From Pararhizobium sp. IMCC21322 (GTDB taxonomy: Bacteria > Pseudomonadota > Alphaproteobacteria > Rhizobiales > GCA-2746425): a DNA stretch of 64,000 nucleotides. Positions 1 to 9,104 of the stretch are shown piece by piece. The notes beneath the pieces were generated by a model that ran no database searches, was not told where the DNA came from, and saw only the letters and a list, made by a program, of their open reading frames with translations. The position numbers were made by a program, and so were the translations under genes. How positions within the stretch are numbered: the stretch's first letter is position 1; every line of letters begins with the position of its first letter. Where the stretch lies: the NCBI RefSeq assembly GCF_030758295.1, contig NZ_CP132335.1, positions 906,412 through 970,411 on the forward strand, written 5' to 3'.

Positions 1-96
1 GCCAGCACCAAACGCTGCCGTCAGCAATGTTATTGCAACGGTCTGGAAGCTCTGCTGCCACGATGGAGCAGATTCGGTGGAAGGGTCAGAAATCAT
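1..96 (-). CDS. N-terminus of probable membrane transporter (partial)
   Basis: The minus strand reads ATG followed by 32 open codons up to the window edge. The peptide starts MISDPSTESAPSWQQSF and continues into a hydrophobic stretch (TVAITLLTAAFGAG). A short polar leader followed by a first membrane helix is how many MFS-type permeases begin, but only the start is visible and the family is a guess. A GTG five codons upstream is an alternative start. It lies about 150 bases downstream of the DsbA-fold gene on the same strand and may belong to the same transcription unit. Confidence 0.4.
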   Translation of the reverse strand, partial: MISDPSTESAPSWQQSFQTVAITLLTAAFGAG

Positions 97-246
97 GGGC
101 GTTTTTCCCACGCAGATTGTGGAAAGGCAAGCCGGATATGGTAAAGCGGCGGGCACAGAGTGCTTTCTGGAATAGTGAAGCATCAATCAAGGTCCGCGAT
201 GCCCGAAAGGGCACCGCAAATGCTGTAGGTTGAATTCGGTTGAAGC

Positions 247-834
247 CTATTCAGACAGGCGTCGGTCCAGAAACTCAAGACGGTCTTGCCCCCAGAAACG
301 CTCTCCATCCAGAACATAAGTCGGCGTGCCGAAGACCCCGGCTTCGCTGGCTTCCGCATGGCTCTTTTCCCAAAGAGCGACAATGTCCGGAGTGTCCTGC
401 ATCTCGGCCAGACGTACGCCATCCATGTCCTGGGCCACGGCAACATCGATACGCGTTTCTGTATCAAGGATATCGCGTTCCTCCGACCACAATGCGCGCA
501 GCAAGGCGTGGCTCAGTCGTAATGCGTCCCATCCCAAAGTATCGGCAGCAATGACCATGCGCGCGGAAAATTCCGGGTTCGCAGGGTAATGCGCAGGGCG
601 CAAGACAAGCGGCATATCCAGATATTTGCGCCAGCGATCCAGTTCCAACTCATGGTATTCCTGTCGCGCAGAGGGACGTGTTCGCAGAGGAATGCCGCCA
701 TTTTCCGTCAGAACAGTTGTCGGGCGTAGCACCACTTTAAGATCGTGCTTGCGCACGATATCATGAAAGCGTGGACCGCCAAGATAGGCCCAGGGTGATG
801 AGAGGGAATGAAAATAGACAATTTCTCTGCTCAT
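247..834 (-). CDS. DsbA-family / 2-hydroxychromene-2-carboxylate isomerase-like protein
   Basis: A 195-residue thioredoxin-fold protein of the HCCA isomerase / kappa-GST type. The N-terminus has the strand-turn MSREIVYFHSLSSPWAYLG, where the SSPW serine replaces the DsbA CxxC cysteine. The C-terminus has GVFGTPTYVLDGERFWGQDR, the cis-proline and glutathione-site signature of this family. Known members isomerise aromatic-degradation intermediates with glutathione, and others are uncharacterised. The start at 834 overlaps the upstream ATPase stop by four bases (ATGA), which argues for translational coupling; a longer reading frame upstream is just overlap. Its role in a peptide-transporter operon is unknown. 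The family call is firm and the substrate is not. Confidence 0.85.
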   Translation of the reverse strand: MSREIVYFHSLSSPWAYLGGPRFHDIVRKHDLKVVLRPTTVLTENGGIPLRTRPSARQEYHELELDRWRKYLDMPLVLRPAHYPANPEFSARMVIAADTLGWDALRLSHALLRALWSEERDILDTETRIDVAVAQDMDGVRLAEMQDTPDIVALWEKSHAEASEAGVFGTPTYVLDGERFWGQDRLEFLDRRLSE

Positions 835-1856
835 GGGAAAAACAGCTCCTTTGCCGCCAGGTGTTGCGTAGCGCGCATGGCGTCTGCCTGCGCCGGATCG
901 TGAAGATGACAGGCGACTTGCCGCCCGGTCACCGGCTCTGTGGTTTTCGGCGTTACGGTGCGGCACAGATCCGTCGCAAAGGGGCAGCGCGGATGGAAAT
1001 GGCAGCCAGGCGGCGGATTGGAGGCTGACGGGATTTCGCCGCTCAACCGCACCAGCGCCGTACGGGCCGATGGATCGGGGATCGGCGAAGCAGCGCGCAA
1101 AATCTGGGTGTAAGGGTGCAGCGGCGCATCGAATACCGGACCCACAGGGCCGCTTTCCACAATCCGGCCCAAATACATCACTGCCAGCCGTTTGCAGAAT
1201 ACCCGCACCACACCAAGATCATGGGAAATGAACAGAAACGACAGGCCGCGCCGTTGCATGATATCGCTGAGCAGTTTCAGGATTTGTGCCTGTATAGAAA
1301 CATCCAGCGCGCTGACGGCCTCGTCGGCGATGATAAGGTCCGGATCAAGCGTCAGGGAGCGTGCAATGGCAATGCGCTGGCGTTGTCCGCCGGAAAACTC
1401 GTGTGGGTAACGGTTGGCCGCTTCCGGTGGCAGTCCCACCTCCTGCAGCAGGTCCGCCACAATACGGTCAGCTTCCTCGCCGGACCCACGGCCATGCACA
1501 CGAATTGGCTCGGCAAGCGCCGCCCCCACCTTTTGCTTTGGATTGAGAGATGAATAAGGATCCTGAAAGATCATTTGCATTTTCGGGCGCAGCGCGCGCA
1601 ACGCTGCCGGTTGCAATTGCAACAAATCCTGACCATGCAGCGCGACGCGCCCTTCATCCGGTTGGATCAGATGCAGTACCGCCCGGCCGACTGTAGATTT
1701 GCCGCAGCCGGATTCTCCGACAAGGCCAAAGGCTTCTCCGGCTTCAATATGGAATGACACACCATCCACGGCCCGCACGCTGACCGGCTTGCCGCCAAAA
1801 GCGCCGACACGGGTTTGAAAATACTTCTTCAGCCCTTCGACTTCAAGAACGCTCAT
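831..1856 (-). CDS. Peptide/nickel-type ABC transporter ATP-binding protein (DppF/OppF-like)
   Basis: Second nucleotide-binding subunit (341 residues) of a Dpp/Opp-type importer. It shows Walker A (GESGCGKST), the ABC signature FSGGQRQR and a Walker B with DEAVSALD, where alanine replaces the usual proline of DEPVSALD. The C-terminal OppF extension carries PGCHFHPRCPFA, the cysteine-rich oligopeptide-transporter motif. Start and stop each overlap the neighbouring genes by four bases, so the operon is tightly coupled. It should pair with the next ATPase at the inner membrane to energise uptake of a peptide or other small solute. Confidence 0.95.
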   Translation of the reverse strand: MSVLEVEGLKKYFQTRVGAFGGKPVSVRAVDGVSFHIEAGEAFGLVGESGCGKSTVGRAVLHLIQPDEGRVALHGQDLLQLQPAALRALRPKMQMIFQDPYSSLNPKQKVGAALAEPIRVHGRGSGEEADRIVADLLQEVGLPPEAANRYPHEFSGGQRQRIAIARSLTLDPDLIIADEAVSALDVSIQAQILKLLSDIMQRRGLSFLFISHDLGVVRVFCKRLAVMYLGRIVESGPVGPVFDAPLHPYTQILRAASPIPDPSARTALVRLSGEIPSASNPPPGCHFHPRCPFATDLCRTVTPKTTEPVTGRQVACHLHDPAQADAMRATQHLAAKELFFP

Positions 1857-2827
1857 GGTGTTTCACCTGCGCGCACCAGACAGGCGGCGGAGTGGCCCGG
1901 TGTCATTTCAACCAGCACGGGATCGTCGGTTTCACAACGGCTGATCTTGAGCGGGCAGCGAGGTGCGAACCGGCAGCCTTTCGGCATTTTGTCAATCGAG
2001 GGTACTGTGCCCGGTATGGAGTAGATATCCTTGGCATCGCGGTCCGGGCGCGGAATGGATCGTAACAGACCTTCTGTATAGGGATGGATGGGACCGGCAA
2101 ATATCTTGTCCACCGGACCGGTCTCGACAATCGCACCAGCATACATCACGGCCACACGATCAGCCACAGCGGCAACAACACCCATGGAATGGGTGATCAG
2201 TAACAGACCCATTCCCTTGTCGTGGCGCAGATCCTCCAAAAGGCTCAGGACCTGCGCCTGAATTGTCACATCCAGTGCTGTCGTCGGCTCATCGGCAAAC
2301 AGCACTGCCGGCTCGCAGGCCAGTGCCATTGCTATCATCACCCGTTGGCGCATTCCGCCGGAAAACTGATGCGGGTATTCTCTGGCGCGGCTTTTGGCGG
2401 ATGGAATGCCAACCAGCTCCAGCAGACGGACAGCCTCATCCAGTGCAGCCTCACGGCTCAGACTGCGATGCTGCATCAAAGGTTCCGCCACCTGATAACC
2501 GACACGCAGAACCGGGTTGAGGGCGGTCATGGGCTCCTGAAAGATCATGGCCATCTGATCGCCGCGCAGCTTTTGCATGGCCTCCGCATCCGCGCCAATC
2601 GGCACACCATTGAGCAATACTTCGCCTTCAATCCGGCTGCCTGCTTCCGGCAAAAGCCGCATGATTGACATCACGGTCACTGATTTGCCGCAGCCGCTTT
2701 CGCCGACAATGGCAAGGGTTTCATTGCGCGCAAGATCGAAAGAGACGCCGCGCACCGCAGGATGCCATTCTCCGCCAATGTAAAAGCTGGTGGTTAAATC
2801 GCGAACCGCGAGAATCGGGTCGGTCAT
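1853..2827 (-). CDS. Peptide-type ABC transporter ATP-binding protein (DppD/OppD-like)
   Basis: First nucleotide-binding subunit (324 residues). Visible motifs are Walker [11 protein letters not shown], signature FSGGMRQR, Walker [13 protein letters not shown] and the H-loop LLLITHSMG. The C-terminal oligopeptide/dipeptide motif is [10 protein letters not shown]. Length and motif order are typical for DppD/OppD. It overlaps the permease gene upstream and DppF downstream by four bases each, so the stoichiometric subunits are probably made together. Confidence 0.95.
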   Translation of the reverse strand: MTDPILAVRDLTTSFYIGGEWHPAVRGVSFDLARNETLAIVGESGCGKSVTVMSIMRLLPEAGSRIEGEVLLNGVPIGADAEAMQKLRGDQMAMIFQEPMTALNPVLRVGYQVAEPLMQHRSLSREAALDEAVRLLELVGIPSAKSRAREYPHQFSGGMRQRVMIAMALACEPAVLFADEPTTALDVTIQAQVLSLLEDLRHDKGMGLLLITHSMGVVAAVADRVAVMYAGAIVETGPVDKIFAGPIHPYTEGLLRSIPRPDRDAKDIYSIPGTVPSIDKMPKGCRFAPRCPLKISRCETDDPVLVEMTPGHSAACLVRAGETP

Positions 2828-3690
2828 CCCATATCCCTCACCTGTTTCAGCCGAGGGTCAAGCGCGTCGCGCAGACCGTCGCCGATGAGGTTCAAGGACA
2901 GAACAGCCAGCAAAATGCACAAGCCTGGAAAAATGGACATCCACGGTGCCTGAAAGATGTGTTCGAACCCCTCACGAATCATGCCGCCCCAGGTGGGTGT
3001 TGGCGGCCTTACACCAAGCCCCAGAAATGCAAAGCCAGCCTCAATCATGATCGCGTTTGCGGTCCACAAGGATGCCATGACGAGAATTTCTGTCAGGATG
3101 TTCGGCACGATATGAAACAGGATAATGCGCGTATGGGAAAATCCCATCGCCCGGCATGCTTCGATATAGGCCCGTTCTTTCACCGCAAGGGTCGGTGCGC
3201 GGGCAATGCGCGCGAATTTCGGAATCAGCGTGACAGTAATGGCGACAATTACATTGGTCAGTGACGGACCCAGCAATGCCACGATAACAATGCCGGTGAT
3301 CAGTGTTGGAAATGACAGCAGCACATCCATGGTGCGCATCACCACCGCGTCAATCCGCTTTCCAAAATAGCCTGCAAGAACACCCAGTAACCCGCCAATA
3401 CTCATGCCCAGCAAAACGGAGACGACGCCGACCGTCAGCGAGATGCGCGCGCCATAAAGAGCACGGGAAAACTGATCGCGTCCAAAGGCATCAGTGCCGA
3501 ACAGATACTCCGCAGAGGGCGGGCGCATACGGTTCATCACGCTTTGGTCAATCGGGCCGTAGGGCGCAATGAATGGTGCCAGGAATGCAACTGCGCACAG
3601 GATTGCGAACAACACCATACCCACCCAGGACAGTTTGTTGCGATTAAACGTCTGAATCAGCCCGCCTTTGGTGGCTCCTGCTGCGCTCAT
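2824..3690 (-). CDS. Peptide-type ABC transporter permease (DppC/OppC-like)
   Basis: Inner-membrane permease of the DppC type with an N-terminal helix (WVGMVLFAILCAVAFLAPF), the conserved segment YLFGTDAFGRDQFSR and four to five later helices. The EAA coupling loop is recognisable around EACRAMGFSHTRIILFHIVP. I chose the ATG at 3690 (MSAAGATKG). A longer frame starts with TTG at 3729 but would overlap the preceding permease by 26 bases, whereas the ATG has GGAACG eight bases upstream. It pairs with the DppB-like subunit to form the channel. Confidence 0.93.
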   Translation of the reverse strand: MSAAGATKGGLIQTFNRNKLSWVGMVLFAILCAVAFLAPFIAPYGPIDQSVMNRMRPPSAEYLFGTDAFGRDQFSRALYGARISLTVGVVSVLLGMSIGGLLGVLAGYFGKRIDAVVMRTMDVLLSFPTLITGIVIVALLGPSLTNVIVAITVTLIPKFARIARAPTLAVKERAYIEACRAMGFSHTRIILFHIVPNILTEILVMASLWTANAIMIEAGFAFLGLGVRPPTPTWGGMIREGFEHIFQAPWMSIFPGLCILLAVLSLNLIGDGLRDALDPRLKQVRDMG

Positions 3691-3703
3691 GGCGGCGTTC
3701 CGT

Positions 3704-4678
3704 TCATGACTGGCCGATGCGGGGATCAATGACTGAATAGGTCAGATCGGTCAAAAGGTTGACGACAATAACAATCGCCGCATAGGCGACCAGCAGGCCC
3801 TGTACCATCGGATAATCGCGATTATCCAGCGAGCCGATAATCAATGAGCCAAGACCGGGACGGGTGAAGACTGTTTCGATGAGCACTGAATTGCCGATGA
3901 TGAGTGCAAAATAAAGCCCGATTACAGTGACAACGGGGATCAGCGCGTTGCGCAGGGCATGACGGTAAAGCACGACCTTCTCCGGCAATCCCTTGGCGCG
4001 CGCGGTCCGTATGTAATCATCTCCCAGCACTTCCAGAAGTGATGACCGGCTGGCGCGCGTAATCATGGCGATTAACCCCAGAGATCCGGCAACAGCGGGC
4101 AATACCAGCCCATGCAGGGCACTGCCCAACCCCCCTGTGGTCGAGCTGATGACCGGGAACCAGGGGAGCCAGACAGCAAATATCAGAATCAGCATGATAC
4201 CGGCGTAAAAGACCGGGAATGAAAACCCCAGAAGTGAGAGCACCCGCGTGACATAATCGATGAACCGGTTGCGGTGCAGCGCGGAGATAATGCCAAGTGG
4301 AACGCCGATGAGTGTGCCAATCAGAATGGAGGCCAGTGTCAGGGCCAGCGTGTAGGGCAGCACACGCAGCAATTCCGACAGAACGCCGCGCCCGTAAACC
4401 AGCGAGGTGCCCAGATCACCACGCAGAAGGCCGCCAAGGAAATCAAGATATTGACGCCAAACCGGCAGGTTCAGGCCCAGCTTTTCACGCAGGCCCGCAA
4501 TGGCCGCATCGGTCGCGGAATCGCCAAGGATCGCAAGGGCCGGATCACCAGGCAATGTGCGGATGGCAAAGAAAATGACTGTCAGCACGGCGAGCAGGGT
4601 GGGAATGGCCGACAACAGTCGCCGCAAAATATAGAGCGGGGCACGATAACGCCCCGCCCACTTGTCCATTGCACTCAT
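3704..4678 (-). CDS. Peptide-type ABC transporter permease (DppB/OppB-like)
   Basis: A 324-residue permease. The N-terminal helix is followed by the family hallmark FFAIRTLPGDPA, a periplasmic loop (REKLGLNLPVWRQYLDFL) and about five further helices. The C-terminus ends in the usual NLLTDLTYSVIDPRI. It lies 15 bases downstream of the solute-binding protein stop and upstream of DppC, the standard A-B-C-D-F order. The substrate cannot be read from the permease. Confidence 0.95.
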   Translation of the reverse strand: MSAMDKWAGRYRAPLYILRRLLSAIPTLLAVLTVIFFAIRTLPGDPALAILGDSATDAAIAGLREKLGLNLPVWRQYLDFLGGLLRGDLGTSLVYGRGVLSELLRVLPYTLALTLASILIGTLIGVPLGIISALHRNRFIDYVTRVLSLLGFSFPVFYAGIMLILIFAVWLPWFPVISSTTGGLGSALHGLVLPAVAGSLGLIAMITRASRSSLLEVLGDDYIRTARAKGLPEKVVLYRHALRNALIPVVTVIGLYFALIIGNSVLIETVFTRPGLGSLIIGSLDNRDYPMVQGLLVAYAAIVIVVNLLTDLTYSVIDPRIGQS

Positions 4679-4693
4679 GTATAGCGCTCGTCT

Positions 4694-6253
4694 CTACTGG
4701 GCAAAATGAGTGGTTTCGGTGATGGGAGGCCCAAGGTTCAGGGTACCGGTCAACTCATAACCCAGATCAAGCGATTTACGTTTGCCCCAGACCTGCATCA
4801 GTTCAAAGATTGGAACCACACATAGTTCTTCCATGATCTTTTGTTGTGCCGCTTCCCAGGACGCAAGTTGCAGCGCAGGATCGGCTGCAATACGGGCCGC
4901 AGAAATCTCCTCATCAGCGACATTGCAATGCGAAAAGTTGGTCTGGCCGGTGGGCGTGCCAACAATCGATGAAGATGCGAAGAACGGTGTCAGGAAAGCA
5001 TCAGATTCAGGGAACGGCGCAGCGCCATAAATCACCATCGGGCTTTCATCCTTGCGGATCAGACCATGCCAGGCCCGGTGATCAACAAAGTCCACTTCCA
5101 GATTGATACCAACCCGGCGCATCTGTTCCATGATCAATTCAAAGGGAACTTTGAGCGACGCGATCTGGGTTGTCGGGACTTTGATGGAAACCCCATCGGG
5201 ATACCCGGCTTCTGCCAGCAAGGCTTTGGATTTGTCCGGGTCGAATTCATAGCGCGGCAGATCAGATGCCTGGCCAAGGAACCCGCTTGGTACCGGAGCG
5301 AACAATTGCTTTGTGATGTCCTGACCGATCAGCACCTGAAATTCATCGCGGTTGATGGCATGGGCAACAGCTTGTCGCACACGAAGGTCATCCAGTGGCG
5401 AAACGCTTTGGTTCAAATGCAGCATGCGTGACTGGCTGGGGCTGAAAATCAGCACGTCCAGATCTTTGGCATACTGATTTTTGACCCGCTCCACCCAATC
5501 CTGTTCGCGGCGGCCGTAAAACAGGTCAATCTCGCCAGCTGCAAAGGCCAGCTCGCGGGCGTTGTCCGATGGAATGTAGCGGTAATTGATTTGCTCCAGC
5601 TTCGGAGCACCGCGGAAATAGCCAGCGTTGCCACTCAACACCGTCTGCACTTTCGGCGTATAGGTTTCAAACTGAAACGGGCCAGTGCCGATCATGGCGG
5701 CTTTGACATCCTCGCCCAGTTCCTCAGCGGCCTTTTTCGATATGATGAAGCCGCCCGCCGGATTGGCAAGCATCCCCATAAATGTTGGCACACGCTCTTT
5801 CAGCGTGATCTTGACCGTCATATCGTCCACAGCCTCAACGCTTTCAATCGCGGAGAATGCGGAGGCAAAGGCTGACGTTTCGGGATTGCGCACCCGATCA
5901 AGCGAGTACACAACATCAGCCGATGTCAGCTGACCATATCCGTGGTGGAACTGCACGTCATCACGCAGTTGTATGGTCCATACAAGACCATCATCACTGC
6001 CCTCAATTGAGGTTGCCAGATCCAGTTCAATCCTGGTCGGATCCATGGAGCCGGGTGGAAAGCGTGTCAGACCATTGAATACATACCCAAACAATGCGCG
6101 GTCTTGGCCACCACCGGACAAATGCGGGTCTAGCTGGTTCGCGTCAGCGCCGAATGCGCCAACATTTACAACACTTTGCGCCATAGCGCCGGTTGCCAGA
6201 ACAAAGCTCATCGCCAGGGCGCTCAACCCGCATTTTAAAGAGTATTTCGTCAT
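4694..6253 (-). CDS. Family 5 extracellular solute-binding protein (DppA/OppA type)
   Basis: A 519-residue periplasmic binding protein and first gene of the operon. It starts with a clear Sec signal peptide (ALAMSFVLATGAMAQ). The mature part has the SBP_bac_5 landmarks: HLSGGGQDRALFGYVFNGLTR near the N-terminus, the 'DVVYSLDR' strand and the cross-over YPDGVSIKVPTT. It captures the substrate for the DppBCDF-like transporter. Members bind peptides, but also nickel, opines or oligosaccharides, so 'peptide' is a family label. The divergent DeoR gene 450 bases away could control it, and a sugar-related ligand is then possible (inference). Confidence 0.93.
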   Translation of the reverse strand: MTKYSLKCGLSALAMSFVLATGAMAQSVVNVGAFGADANQLDPHLSGGGQDRALFGYVFNGLTRFPPGSMDPTRIELDLATSIEGSDDGLVWTIQLRDDVQFHHGYGQLTSADVVYSLDRVRNPETSAFASAFSAIESVEAVDDMTVKITLKERVPTFMGMLANPAGGFIISKKAAEELGEDVKAAMIGTGPFQFETYTPKVQTVLSGNAGYFRGAPKLEQINYRYIPSDNARELAFAAGEIDLFYGRREQDWVERVKNQYAKDLDVLIFSPSQSRMLHLNQSVSPLDDLRVRQAVAHAINRDEFQVLIGQDITKQLFAPVPSGFLGQASDLPRYEFDPDKSKALLAEAGYPDGVSIKVPTTQIASLKVPFELIMEQMRRVGINLEVDFVDHRAWHGLIRKDESPMVIYGAAPFPESDAFLTPFFASSSIVGTPTGQTNFSHCNVADEEISAARIAADPALQLASWEAAQQKIMEELCVVPIFELMQVWGKRKSLDLGYELTGTLNLGPPITETTHFAQ

Positions 6254-6704
6254 AATCGGTGCCTCATGTTTAAGTTGCGCAATTCATACGAATTCGTCGA
6301 GTTTACACCGGAATTTTGGAAGAGTCTCACCACTATGTTTGCCAAATATGGAGAAATTTCTATCAAATGACCCAACAAATCGGGAATAGAGTTTCACTGG
6401 CCCGGCGCCATGGGGCCCTGCTACTCAATCACGTACTGGTCCAAATAATCACAAGCATTTCCATCCCGCGCTATGCCCTTGAATTGGCAGTTATAGCCTC
6501 CACCATCACTGCCGAGTCACGAGGCAGAGACCGGGAAAAACCACGTTGAAATTTCTTGAAAATGCCAAGGTCTATTGAATCGAGACAGTAGACATTTATG
6601 CCTGCCTGATTGTGATACTCAGCATTAGTGCTTCTTTCGGATCGACCAATCCTCTATGAGAGCATGGACCCTTTATGGGTGCCAACGGGCTGTAAAGGAC
6701 ATCA
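6254..6704. promoter_or_regulatory. Divergent intergenic region with a 10-bp palindrome
   Basis: About 450 bases separate the solute-binding protein gene (minus) and the DeoR gene (plus). The open frames here have no recognisable protein character. The only symmetrical element I can point to is the perfect palindrome ACGAATTCGT at 6288-6297, about 35 bases upstream of the transporter start, where an operator would be plausible. No convincing -35/-10 pair was found by eye. Confidence 0.3.
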
Positions 6705-7499
6705 ATGCCGGTACTTCATCCACGTCAGAGTGATATTGTTGAGCGCGCACGCCAGGAAGGGCGTGTCGAGGTGGATTCCTTGGCAAAATCCTTTGATGTC
6801 AGTCCGCAAACCATTCGCAAGGATTTGAATGATTTGTGTGCCATGAGCCTGTTGCAACGCATTCATGGCGGCGCGATTTACCCCTCGACTGTCAGCAATA
6901 TTGCCTATCTGTCCCGTCGCAGCATGGCGTCGGATGCCAAACAGGCGATCGCCAGAAAAGCCGCGTCTCTGATCAATGATGAGACCTCGATCATCCTGAA
7001 TATCGGCACGACCACTGAGCAGGTTGCGCAAGCGCTGAAGCGCCACAATGATCTGATGGTGATCACCAATAATCTGAATGTTGCGAATATTCTGGCAGAT
7101 GCGAGCGGTGTTAATCTGACCATTGCCGGTGGCACCTTGCGCAAGTCAGATGGCGGCATTGTTGGCGCAACGGCCATGGATATGTTTCGTCAGTTCAAAG
7201 TCGATTTCGCTGTCATTGGTGTGTCAGCCATAGACGAAGATGGTGCCTTGCTGGATTTTGATCATCGCGAAGTGCAGGTGACGAAAACCATTCTGGCCCA
7301 GGCCCGGACCACAATTCTGGTCGCCGATGCCATGAAGTTCAGCCGCCGGGCCCCGGCATTGGTTGCCACTCTGGCAGAACTGGACGTGTTTGTGACGGAT
7401 TTGATGCCGCCCCAGAATATCGTCGATCTGTGTGACGCAAATGACGTTGAACTCTATGTCACCTCTGAAGGCAGTCCAGACCCTGTGAAACGCAACTGA
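6705..7499 (+). CDS. DeoR/GlpR-family transcriptional regulator
   Basis: A 264-residue repressor of the DeoR family. Residues about 5-55 form the winged helix-turn-helix (RVEVDSLAKSFDVSPQTIRK). Residues 75-235 form the DeoRC sensor domain with the sugar-phosphate loop IGTTTEQVAQ and the strand ITNNLNVA. DeoR proteins usually respond to phosphorylated sugars. The ATG at 6705 follows AAAGGA by seven bases. It is divergent from the peptide-type ABC operon and a few kilobases from a fucose-type enzyme pair; either could be its target. Confidence 0.92.
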   Translation: MPVLHPRQSDIVERARQEGRVEVDSLAKSFDVSPQTIRKDLNDLCAMSLLQRIHGGAIYPSTVSNIAYLSRRSMASDAKQAIARKAASLINDETSIILNIGTTTEQVAQALKRHNDLMVITNNLNVANILADASGVNLTIAGGTLRKSDGGIVGATAMDMFRQFKVDFAVIGVSAIDEDGALLDFDHREVQVTKTILAQARTTILVADAMKFSRRAPALVATLAELDVFVTDLMPPQNIVDLCDANDVELYVTSEGSPDPVKRN

Positions 7500-7525
7500 G
7501 ACCTGACGGTTTGCTGTATTCCGCC

Positions 7526-7657
7526 ATGTTTGATGTTGCAGGTTCCGAGCATAACTCTGTTGTCGGAGGCGATCGTGGTCAGGTGCCAACGCCTGAATGG
7601 CAGCTCAACGATCAGGGCCGTGTTGCCAGGGAAATGGATGCGCTGATTGGCCGCTAA
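7526..7657 (+). other. Short open frame, possible C-terminal gene remnant
   Basis: ATG at 7526 to TAA at 7657 encodes 43 residues containing QVPTPEWQLNDQGRVAREMD, with protein-like composition. The frame is also open upstream to the DeoR stop. It reads like the tail of a larger enzyme whose front has been lost, but I do not recognise the family. No ribosome binding site is evident, so translation is doubtful. Confidence 0.25.
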
Positions 7658-8200
7658 GCGGCATACAGTCTGACAATACCAAATAAAAAGGGGCGGTTTC
7701 GCGCAAGCATGAGCAGCCCTTTATCTTTGGGAGTTCTGGCTTTCACTGTCTGCCATGAAGCGATTGTGGAAGGAGAGGGACGCGGCGCATTGAAGATCTG
7801 GAGCAGGTGGACTGAAGGCTTTGAGAAGTCTCAATCTGCACTGTCAGACTGGTCTGGCTTCGTGCGCCTGTGCCGAAGCGACACTTGTACTTTTCGGTTG
7901 TTTAAGCTGGTTGGACCATTGTTATTTCTGGGCCGTGGCCGGGTCCACGGAATAAATCCGAGGACGACGATGGGAGCATTTCGACAAGACCGGTTATACG
8001 CCCACATCGCATGCCGTCGTTCTCGGGTATATTCCCAGAATCCATCAGATGACACCTTTACGGCGGGCTGTACGTTCAATGCGGTTTGGACATAACATTG
8101 ATGCAGCACATGAGGCGATCAGCTTCATCTAATGTTTTCATAAAACAAAACGTGCCATAGACTGGAAAAATGTCTGGCAACCAATCAGAGATCTAGTTTT
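7658..8200. other. Gene-poor stretch, nothing recognisable
   Basis: About 540 bases between the short remnant and the M15-like gene. Frames of 128 codons (plus) and 92 codons (minus) are open but overlap one another. They lack a plausible ribosome binding site, and the peptides are rich in Arg, Ser and Cys without recognisable motifs. I see no hairpin with a T-run and no RNA gene. Together with the remnant before it, the stretch looks like decayed sequence. Confidence 0.4.
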
Positions 8201-8869
8201 GTGAAAAGTCTCAAAAGCCTTGAAACGCTGGGGCGTGTGCGCCTCTCCAAACATTTCTTCATGCGGGATTTCCTCTATTCGGAAATTGGCAATTTTCATG
8301 CAATTCCAAACATGCCGAGCGATGTGGATTTGGCAGTATCCGCAGGTGAGCGGCTTTGCCAGGACTTACTGGACCCGCTGTTTGAAACTTTTGGCAATGT
8401 GATCATCCGTTCAGCCTTCCGGTCTTGCGATGTGAACGGCTTTGGCAATGCCAATAATCTGAACTGTGCGTCTAACGAAGCCAATTTCGCCGCCCATATC
8501 TGGGACAGGCGCGACGCGGATGGCAATATGGGCGCCTCTACCAGCATTGTTGTGCCCTGGTTTGCAGACCAGTTTGAACAAGGACGCAACTGGCAGGACC
8601 TTGCATGGTGGGTCCATGATCATCTGCCCTATTCCTATATGTGCTTCTTTCCGGTGCGTGCAGCGTTCAATCTGGGTTGGCGGGAAAACCCGAAACGGGA
8701 GATTTCATCCTATGCCAAGCCAAAGGGTAAATTGCTGAAAGCGGGACAAGAGCCCGAGCAAACACGGGAAGCAAGGCAGGCGCGCTATCAGGATTTCCCG
8801 CCTCTTAGGGGAATCCACTATCCGCCGACACCCGCGCGCTGGACGCAGAAAGAACAGATATCAAGTTAA
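8201..8869 (+). CDS. Peptidase M15-like (D-Ala-D-Ala carboxypeptidase fold) protein
   Basis: A 222-residue protein starting with GTG. The N-terminal part (LSKHFFMRDFLYSEIG, then MPSDVDLAVSAGERLCQDLL, then VIIRSAFRS) follows the pattern of peptidase M15 domain proteins: 'hF...EF' opening, the residue run before LLDPL, and the SxxRS strand. One His-Asp element is visible (AAHIWDRRDADG). The second zinc histidine near the C-terminus is not obvious, where GWRENPKREI occupies the expected place. Catalytic activity is therefore uncertain. There is no signal peptide. It stands alone between unrelated genes. Confidence 0.6.
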   Translation: MKSLKSLETLGRVRLSKHFFMRDFLYSEIGNFHAIPNMPSDVDLAVSAGERLCQDLLDPLFETFGNVIIRSAFRSCDVNGFGNANNLNCASNEANFAAHIWDRRDADGNMGASTSIVVPWFADQFEQGRNWQDLAWWVHDHLPYSYMCFFPVRAAFNLGWRENPKREISSYAKPKGKLLKAGQEPEQTREARQARYQDFPPLRGIHYPPTPARWTQKEQISS

Positions 8870-9104
8870 ATAGAGCGCGTAAGGCAATGCGGGCGGACCC
8901 TTGCACTCATAGCCTAAAGAAGCTTGTTCATTTCGGTGCACGTCTGCCCCCATCGGTGAACATGGCAACCCGGTGTCGGCAAATCAGATCAAGATCAGTT
9001 GGCAAAAGGGTGCGGGTAGCCAGCATCTTATACATCCCCGCTTGATGACGATCTGACGTCGCAACAACGTACGTCGAATGCAGGTCTGAAAGCCTGTCAG
9101 CCCT

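Noticed and set aside
7709-8095. 128-codon open frame on the plus strand
   Set aside because: No ribosome binding site, atypical composition and an overlapping minus-strand frame of similar length. Treated as chance.
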